Source: Eleusine coracana subsp. coracana (Eukaryota; Streptophyta; Magnoliopsida; Poales; Poaceae). From it: DNA of 64,000 nt. The notes beneath the pieces are model-generated. The model worked only from the letters and a program-made list of their open reading frames with translations, made no database searches and had not been told where the DNA came from. Within the stretch, counting starts at the first letter, position 1. Each line of letters starts with the position of its first letter. Where the stretch lies: positions 49,241,511 through 49,305,510 of the forward strand of contig CM064424.1 in NCBI GenBank assembly GCA_032690845.1. The letters are read 5' to 3'. Position numbers and translations under genes: made by a program. Positions 56,331 through 64,000 of this stretch are shown here, piece after piece.

Positions 56331-58316
56331 CTCCGTGGCGTCCAAGTGCTGAGCCAACCTCCAGGCTCTCTCTGACTCTGGGTCCAGTCTCGGTCTCTTC
56401 TGCTATCCTGACCCTGCCATCACTGACTGCTGCTACCACTGCACGCACATAGGTATAGATGGGATAAGCATAGAGTCCTAATACATCTACAAGCAAAGCA
56501 CCGCTAGGAAAGAATGCGCAATAGAAACCCTAGCACCGAATGAAGGACATGATCACTAGACAATTATGCAAAGTAACAACAGTGATCATCGACTATATGT
56601 GGCTGGTGCGAATCATCTAGTGTACAGTCAAATAATGGCAATAAATCTAACTATAGACTAGACAAGAGACAAACCCTAGACATGCAATTAATAGATAGGC
56701 ATGGAATTAATTGCAGACTAGGTTGAGCTAATTAATTAATTAATGCAACTAACAGATGAGAATAATACTAATTGCATTATTTATGAGAATTGCTCAATAA
56801 TTAGGGCATATCTCGATGAAAAGAGGATAATCACGATACCCTGGGGAGAAACTCAAGTCCGAAGATGAGAAACACGCAACCGATCGTCACGGAACGTCGA
56901 AGAACGACAAATTGGGAAAGATGAAAGATGATATCTTTCACCCTAGCTCTCGGTGTGCGTGTGCGTATGTGTGAAGGAGGGGTGTCTCGGTGGCGCGGCA
57001 GAAGTGTGGGCGGCGGCAACAACGGCGGAGGCGGAGCTGCGGCGCGCGGCGTGGCGTGGAGCTGAGGCGCGCGATGGCTCGGCTGGTTGGCAGTGGAGGT
57101 GAGGTGGCAAGGTCGAGCGACGGCGATGTCCCGTGCGTGTTCTCGACATGGAGAGAAGATCGAGGAAACGACCAAAAATTGGTCTAACTATTTTGACCTA
57201 GGTCAAATCTTACACGGACGCCCGAGATCAATCAACGAATAGATCAACAACTCAGATCAGAGAGCATATTGTGCGATCAACTCGAGTGACTGGACGGTAC
57301 GGTCTCTGGACCGGACGGTCCGGTTTGCTCTGGGTCTGCTGGCGAACCATACAGACTGGACGGTCCAGTCACTAGGACCGTACTGTCCGATCTCTATGAC
57401 CAGACTCCCCAGAACACTGTGCCCAAGGGCACTTGACCAGACTGTACGGTCCGAAGATTGGACTATACGGTCACTACTAATTTTTTGCTGAATCAAGGAA
57501 TTTCTCCATTTTCCAAGTGCCCTCGTGAAACACACAAAGGAACACCGCACTTGGAATATAGAGGGAACTCTCAAACACTCTTTTTTCAAATAGTGGCACT
57601 CTATGGCCTCATAGTTTTCACAAATGCCAAAAGAAAGGTCGAGCAAATAAGAACCAAGGCAAATAAGAACCAAAGGGTATGTATGAGCCTTAGTCTATGA
57701 ACCGCGTGAGTAAATTTAACCTCGGAGTTCATAAGAGCTTGCTTAATGGGCATGAAGCACAATCCTTTCCTTTGGTCACACTGACGGATATGTAATCTCA
57801 TATAGAGCACGAGGCACAAATATCTCGAAATGTGACAAGCCTCCTTTGTGTTTCCTATATGATGCATGCAACAAGCATTTTACATATGCAATTAAGGTAA
57901 ACATGCCATGTGAATGCAAGCAATATTAATCAAGACACAAAGGAAACCTAACAATGTCAAGTTTGAACCCCTCTCAAGATTACTCACTATAAGCCATACC
58001 CTTGCCTTGAGAGAAGCCAAACCACCATCTCAAGCACTCCCCCTTGCTTATAGCTATCTTGAGTGGGTTAGACATTGACTAATTTTTATGAGTTTTTCTT
58101 TTAGTTATTTACACATGCATGGATGCAAAGCATACTAGTCACAAAGGAGTCCTAATTACCATGCAATGCAAGAGAAAGAAAAACACACTAGAACTACCAA
58201 AAACAAAACGGACACGATTACCTCCCTCGTGAGTAGATAGGTTGTTGAGGTCCATATCACTTGTGGTGGACTTCACATGATCTTCATGAAAGCACTCGGT
58301 CCACCACCACCACCAT
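56331..58316 (-). promoter_or_regulatory. Region between gag and ORF3 of element C with a palindrome array
   Basis: 58300-57660 matches the E region after gag. 57285-57475 holds three palindrome pairs of the ACCGGACWGTCCGGT class with within-pair spacing 21-22 bp. 56940-57180 is GC-rich and leader-like. No RT, integrase or RNase H is visible. The array has the same place relative to ORF3 as the one in D. Confidence 0.7.
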
Positions 58317-60335
58317 CTAGGTCTTGTTCTTGGGCACCCACTTGTACGTAGCCGATCTCTCAAGATCAACAATGCACTTAGGCACCCATATGCTCTTGAC
58401 CTTCCTCTTCTTGTTTGGTGGTCCCAAAGCCTTGGCTTTCACCTTGCCATCCTCGTTCCTAAAAAGTTTGAAATCGGTGTTCTCATGGAACAAGTTAGCA
58501 TTAGGTAAAGCAATGGAAGTTCTCACCGTTGGACAATCCTTGGTGGTGTGGCCATCCTTGCAACACCTCTCGCAATAGTAGTCATCGGCAAGTAGGGGCT
58601 TGATCCATTTGGGAATGGAGTCACTCGTCCCGATAATATTGATGGCGGCGGGATACTAGCCATGTCCCCGATGGGAGACGTTGTTCACAAGATTCCTTCC
58701 AAGAATCTCCTTGTGAATGGCTCTACCACGTGTAAGCCTCTCAAAGCCATCCATCACCATCTTCCTCTCTTCCTTGAGCTTGTGATATTCCTTCAAAACA
58801 AGTGGCTCAAGAGAAGAAACCTCAATCGAGGTGGTTAGTTCATCACACATAGTAGAAGCATCGCGCTTTTATGAACAAGAGGAGGGAGAGGCAAGGTTCT
58901 CAACATTGATGGCCTCAAAAGTAATCTCAAGGGCCTTGTACTTCTTATGAAGCTCTAGATGATCACCCTTGAGTTTGTCATAACTCTTGTTTAGGGCATC
59001 ATGAGATGTGACAAGGTCCTTGAGTTCACTCTCAAGCTCACCAACACGGTCTTTAGCCAACTTACACTCTTTTCTTACCACATCCAACATTTTGGATTTC
59101 TTGATGGCAATGTCACGGGCTTGCTCAAGCATACTCCACAATTCGGCACAAGTGCGCTCCTCATCATCACTGTCATCACTACTCTCATCCTCACTCTCCC
59201 CAAGTTGGCTCGAGGCCATGAGGCACGTGGGAGGAGGAAGGAGAGCACGTGGTGATGTGGTCTTGATCATGGCTAGGCCGACCACTTCTTCATCACTTGA
59301 GGAGGTGGACTCATCACTTGAGTTGTCGCTTGTCCACTCCCCCACAAGTGCCTTGCGAGAGAACTTCTGCTTGTAGTCTTCGGGCTTGCCTTTGCCTTTG
59401 GACTTGTCTTTGTTGAAGACTCTCGTAATCTATTGCTTGGCTTTGGGGTCTTCTTCTTCTTCTTCACCCGAATCTTGTGACTTGAATGCTTCTCTCTTGG
59501 GTTTTGGGCACTCACGAACAAAGTGATTCTTCAAGCCACAATTGAAGCACTTGCCTCGGGACATGGAAGTGAACTTGTTCTTGAAGGTGTTCATTTTCTT
59601 CATGAGAAGAGCCAATTCCTCGGTCAAGTCACTCTCATCATCATCTTCATCTTCATCATCGGTGTCCACCTTCTTCTTGCCTTTCTTGCTCTTGCTTGAT
59701 TCTTGCTTGTCAGCTTGTAGAGCAAGGTTGGATGGTTGAGGATCATCCATCCCTAGCTGATAGCTCTTGAAGGCGGTGATCTTGCCAAGTACATCCTTCA
59801 TGGTCTTGGTCTTGAGGTCACTCTGTAAGATGTATGTGATGATGGACTCATACTTGGGGTCTTTGAAAAGCCTCTAGAATCTTTTGATGACCTCCATGGG
59901 CTTGAGCTTGAAATCATCCCCAAGTGCATTGATCTCCTCCACTAGCACATGAAAACGAGAATACACAACATTAGCTCTCTCATGTGGCAATCTAGCAAAG
60001 TTATCATACTTGTTCTTCAGCACATAGTATCTTTCCTCTTTGACATCACTAGTACCCTCGTGGATACTCTGAATCTCAGTCCAGATACCGTGTGCTGTCG
60101 AACTAGCATCCAATCTAGCAAACACATCCTTCGAGATGCATGAGAACAAAGCATTATTGGCCTTAGCGTTGTTCTTAATGAAGTCTGGCTGCAGAAGGTT
60201 AGCATCTGCATCGGACTCATGGGTCACCGCCCATATCTCTGGATCAAGGGACTCAAGGTAGGCTTGCATCCGAGCCTTCCAATACCCAATGTCCTCCCCA
60301 TCGAATATGGGAACATTCCCCACCTTTCTTGGCAT
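58317..60335 (-). pseudogene. Element C gag
   Basis: One frame from ATG 60335 to TAG 58317 (672 codons) with no frameshift. It has the copia gag core (VPIFDGEDIGYWKARMQAYL), zinc knuckle CFNCGLKNHFVREC (~59530) and an acidic, Ser-rich middle (GEWTSDNSSDESTSSSDEE). A coiled coil, a second knuckle CERCCKDGHTTKDC (~58560) and the end YKWVPKNKT follow. Stops inside are TAG at 59874, TAG at ~59430, TAA at ~58870 and TAG at ~58656. It is the best template here for the gag that E carries in rearranged form. Confidence 0.88.
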
Positions 60336-60373
60336 CCTTACTCAAGGCGGTGAAGCCTCAAATTTTAGCACTT

Positions 60374-60386
60374 GGCTCTAATACCA
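60374..60386 (-). other. Primer-binding site of element C
   Basis: TGGTATTAGAGCC in element sense, 2 bp after the LTR end; the same C to T variant as in D. Confidence 0.88.
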
Positions 60387-60388
60387 CT

Positions 60389-62052
60389 TGTAAGGACCGA
60401 AGGCCTACCGAGAGGGGAGGGGGTGAATCAGTGGGCCGACCATGAATCCAAATACTTCAGTTTCACGCTTCTAAAACCTAATGAGTCGTTGCAACCTAAA
60501 CAATTCTAGTAGGCCAAGACCCTATACATGCTAGTGTTTATAATGCAAAGCAAAGCGCGGAAGCTAAACACACTAGCCTATGCAAGACACAAGTCACCGT
60601 ATCACTAGAGCACACAATTGCAGAATAGTAATGAGAGGGTCAAAGAATGCTCATGATTTTTCCCCAAGGTCTCAGAAGGATGGCGCCTTCCCCTACTTCT
60701 CGTTGGACCACTCCCGCTAGAGTCTCGGTCCCTCCTGCCACCAAGTGGAGTTCTCGCCCATGAGCCCGCAATCACTCCTCGAGTGAAGACACAGTGTGTG
60801 TCACCACTGCACAAAGCGTAAGCTCGCCTCCCTCGAGAACTTGTCGGACTCCCCAAGCCGACACGGGCACTCACTATTGATGCTCCTTCCAATGGCAGGC
60901 TCAAATCGTGTACAAACTTGTGACAACCTTCACAACCAATCATGATAGGCTCGATCACCGACACCTAACCGGTCTAGGTCTCATCATAGACCAAGAGTAA
61001 CGACCTATATCACACTCGCAAGGACACCCTAGCCTTAGATGTGCAAGGTAGCTCCTTGTTACTCTCACTAGCACTCTCAAGATATCCTATATCCTCTCCT
61101 AGTGCTCTCCTCTTTTCCTCTTGGACCTTACCAAATGCTCTCAGGTATTCCACTGGTCAAGAGAGGTCTCCAAGACCCCAGCAACGAAGTTATATAGGAT
61201 CCCAACCTCAAACTAGCCGTTGCTCCATGAAATCAGCTTTCTGGGCCTCCAGACCGGACTGTCCGGTCACTGCATGACCAGACCGTCCGGTCACTGCAAA
61301 CTGAGCTCCAACGGCTCTCTGCCCTGTGCTGAACTCCTGCTGATCAGATTGTCCGGTCACTGGACCGGACCGTCTGGTCCGCTTTCTCTCTTCATTCAGG
61401 AAGGTCCACAAATTGCAACCTCTCTGTCGTCCCTGCACTCCAACTGGCCGGATCATCTGGTCTGTATGGAGTCTCCTACAGTCAGAGTCCTTGCTCCTCG
61501 TGCTAAGTCCTAGAAAACTCCACATAGTGACCGTACTGTCCGGTCACCTCTGACCCCTCTGTCCGTTCACTACGTCCAGAAGCTGAAACTGGTTCTCCTC
61601 GCTTGACTTGGTTTCCTGGCTTCTTCAAACAGCTCCTTGGCTTCTCCACTGTCACCTAGTGCCTGTGATTTCACTGAGCAACCTTGCACATCACCGACTA
61701 GACATGACCTAAGAGAATGACCTAGACCCTCTTGATAGTCTGGTTTTTCCTATGGACTCAAAGCCCTAACAACTACTCAAGTGTTCCAAACACTTGCACC
61801 ATAGCTTGTCCTCCACTTTGATCCATCTCCATCAACGCTTGGACTCCATCAAGTTCACAAGCCTCCATGCTTGCGGTCATTGTCATCAACCGCCAAGGAC
61901 ACCATCATCCATATGATTTGTAATAGAGTTAAGAGATGATTCCTATATAGACAGCACTCATGTAGATGTTAGCCCTCAATTTCATAGTTGTCATCTATCA
62001 CCAAAACATCCATACCACAGGGATCCAATCATCAATGGTCATGAAGCTTACA
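60389..62052 (-). repeat. 5' LTR of element C
   Basis: 1664 bp. In element sense it starts TGTAAGCTTCATGACC and ends CCTTACA. Palindrome pairs lie at ~61252-61570, the TATA box at 61190-61196 (CCTATATAAC), and a short G-rich tract at ~60411-60423. Its ~60680-60990 block matches the ~0.28-kb segment present only in the E 3' LTR. Confidence 0.93.
61190..61196 (-). promoter_or_regulatory. TATA box of the C 5' LTR
   Basis: CTATATAAC in element sense, about 55 bp after the nearest palindrome. The matching site in the 3' LTR is split by element I. Confidence 0.75.
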
Positions 62053-62240
62053 CTTCATCAAGACACATTGGCTCTGACCAATTGCGCCTCGAGTGTCATT
62101 TGAGAAATTAAAACTTAGTCAAGACACATTAGGTCTGACCAGTTGCGCCTCGGGCGACTTTTGAGAAAGTAAAACTTCGTCAAGACACATTGGGTCTGAC
62201 CAGTTGCACCTTGGGTGACTTTTGAGAAATTAAAACTTTT
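62053..62240 (-). repeat. Element H: 61-bp tandem repeat
   Basis: Units start at 62053, 62114 and 62175, exactly 61 bp apart, with CTTCRTCAAGACACATTGG-type heads. The preceding unit lies across the C insertion at ~46604-46669. Confidence 0.93.
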
Positions 62241-62573
62241 AAAAATTATCTAGTGGGGATAGTAAATGTCATTAACTTTACGACATTGCATCCAGCTCTG
62301 TGGTTTGAATTTTGTCGAATGCTAGAACTTCTTTGAAAAGTTCTTTCGACTTGGTTATGCGAAACTTGCAAAGTGTTTGGGGAAATGCAGGCTTTTACTT
62401 TGCTTGGGATTACATTTTGCCGCCTCGTTAAAAACCTCACCCCATTGTTGGGTTCCCCTCTGAGGAAAAGAGTACAGGCTTTTACAAAAACTTGAAAACG
62501 AGAAAAACTATAAAAAGAGAACCCTATCATGCGTGTCCACTTATAACTTCATGAACTACACTCTGATGCTAAC
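62241..62573 (-). other. Sequence between H pol and its tandem repeats
   Basis: About 330 bp, non-coding. I see no repeat or motif in it. Confidence 0.5.
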
Positions 62574-64000
62574 TATTCAAAGGTATAATTTGCGGAGATT
62601 GTCCGCATTCCAAGAGTGATGCAACTCTTTGCCCTCCAGACTTGCTAGCCTATAAGCTCCCGATCAATTTGTTTTGGTTACGAGGTAAGGGCCCTCATAT
62701 TTTGGTTCCAGCTTTCCTTTTCCCTCTGTTCTTGGTGTTCTGATCAACACGAGTTCTCCTTGTGTGTATTCTTTTGGTACTACTTTTTTATCCCTTCATT
62801 TCTATTGTTTCTATCTGATATTTCTGCAGATTATGCACGACTTGCAACCTGTCCACTTCGATTAATTCTTTAATTTATCCTTCCAATTGGTTATCATTGC
62901 TTGCAGTTCACAAGCTTTTGTATTTGATTTCTTCTAGAATAACTGCCTCTTTGCCGTATAACAGCCTGACGGGTGTGAACTTTGTTGCTCTGGACTCCAA
63001 AGTGTTATGAAACCAGACTACTCTTGGCAACTCTTCTACCCATTTTCCCTTTTTCTAGTCGAGCAAAATTTTCTTGATTGCTTTGAAGATGAGGCCATTT
63101 GCTCTTTCAACTGCACCATTTGATTTGGGGTGATACACAGATGCGAATTCAACTTTTGTGCGTATTTCTTTGCAAAACTTCTTGAGCATATCGTTATCGA
63201 ACTGCTTTGCATTGTCCTCCATAATTTCCTTTGGTACTCCGAATCTGCATACAATGTTTTGCCGGAAGAATTTTTTGATGGTTGCAGCGGTGATGTTGGT
63301 TATAGGTTTTGCTTCTATCCATTTCGAGAAGTACTCAACTGCTACCAACGCATATTTGTAATTTCCTTGCGAAGTTGTGCGCTTGTCGACAATATCAATC
63401 CCCCACCTTTGGAGTAGCCAAGATGGTGATATCAGTTGTGTTAGCTGAGATGGTGCTGTATTTTTCTTAGAAAACTTTTGATAGGCCTCGCATGAACGAA
63501 CCACTTCGTCCTTCACTGCGGATGGCCAGAAAAAATCCTTGGCTGAAAGCTTTTGCAGCAAACGTCCGAGGTCCAACATGAGAGCCATAGAATCCTTGAT
63601 GCACCTCCTTCAAGAGTTGAATTCCTTCTTTGGCAGAGAAGCACTTTAGTAGCGGAGTGCATATTCCCTTCTTGTATAGTGTGTTTCTTATTATTTAATA
63701 ATTTTGCACCCTTTGCTGCATTTGTTTTTTCTTAGCTTCACTCCGTGGCTCGAAGTATTCCCTGAGGTAGGCCATGATTTGTGCTCTCCAATCTTTGCTG
63801 TGTATTGCATGGACTAGCTTTGGTGTTTTTTGTATGATTCTGATTGATGGTTCTAGCAAGGTTTCGAAGAACACATCTGACTGTAATTCTTGCTTTCTAG
63901 AGGTAGCTTTTGCTATTTCATCTGCCTCATCATTGTGTTTTCTTTCAACATACTCAATGTCAAAACCCTTGAAATATTTGTCCATGCTCTTGACTGCCAT
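62574..64000 (-). pseudogene. Element H pol: RNase H end and integrase (Tat-type gypsy)
   Basis: From the right edge downward: the RNase H end (FDIEYVERKHNDEADEIAK), a linker, then integrase. Integrase has CEAYQKF in the zinc segment, WGIDIVDK (first Asp region), EDNAKQFDND (second Asp region; the usual DNG is altered to DNA) and YHPKSNGAVERAN (Glu). The C-terminal part is shifted in several places but ends clearly in HHSWNADNLRKLY and TGA near 62574. This ending is typical of Tat/RIRE2-type integrases. The rest of the element lies to the right of the window. Confidence 0.85.

Larger units (their letters stand above)
46670..62052 (-). mobile_element. Sirevirus element C with gag and ORF3 but no pol, inserted in H
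   Basis: 5' LTR at 60389-62052, interior 53451-60388, 3' LTR 46670-53450 (itself split by element I). Target copies are CTTCG (46665-46669) and CTTCA (62053-62057), differing at one CpG. The interior runs primer-binding site, gag, a region shared with E, a palindrome array, ORF3 and a polypurine tract. I find no protease, integrase, RT or RNase H between gag (ends 58317) and ORF3 (starts ~56330). Confidence 0.93.

Noticed and set aside
56831..57175. A 114-codon frame at the start of the C ORF3 region
   Set aside because: His/Pro/Arg-rich composition in a GC-rich leader-like block. It is not in frame with ORF3 and has no recognisable domain.

Overview
The window looks like nuclear DNA from a grass (Poaceae) in a gene-poor, retrotransposon-packed region. 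The evidence is the type of element present: Sirevirus-type Ty1/copia with a poly-C tract before the primer-binding site, Tekay-type chromoviruses with a chromodomain, a Tat-lineage Ty3/gypsy integrase, and Opie/Ji-like gag features. I found no host gene, tRNA, rRNA or CRISPR array. The species cannot be fixed from the sequence.

Left third (1-18868), mostly minus strand. A copia fragment K (1-2273) abuts a chromovirus 3' end A (2274-6217). A plus-strand, intron-containing coiled-coil transposon gene G follows (6218-10283). A second chromovirus 5' half B (10284-18868) completes the block. A and B overlap in the same part of reverse transcriptase but differ clearly, so they are two elements and not one element split by G.

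Middle (18869-33375). A minus-strand copia F is split by a complete plus-strand element E (19990-29398, target duplication AGCAC). Removing E and one duplication restores the F gag frame. F ends in its 5' LTR and is followed by a chromovirus LTR fragment J (32997-33375).

Right half (33376-64000). An old minus-strand Tat-type gypsy H supplies pol at the right edge, 61-bp and ~102-bp tandem repeats after pol, and a plus-strand (antisense) ORF. Two Sireviruses sit in the H repeats: D (34183-46213, plus, with gag, pol and ORF3) and C (46670-62052, minus, with gag and ORF3 but no pol). A pol-less gag-protease gypsy element, I (47477-52565), sits inside the TATA box of one C LTR.

The main unexplained structure is a shared cis architecture in K, E, F, D and C: ~15-bp palindromes built as pairs set 20-24 bp apart (mostly 21-22). 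They occur in clusters in U3, in U5, and in D and C also in the gap just upstream of ORF3. The palindrome sequence differs by family while the spacing is kept. E, D and C also share an inverted repeat that brackets the polypurine tract. Most reading frames are broken by in-frame stops, chiefly TAG where CAG (Gln) is expected, which suggests decay through cytosine methylation. All identifications are by eye; no search or alignment was run.
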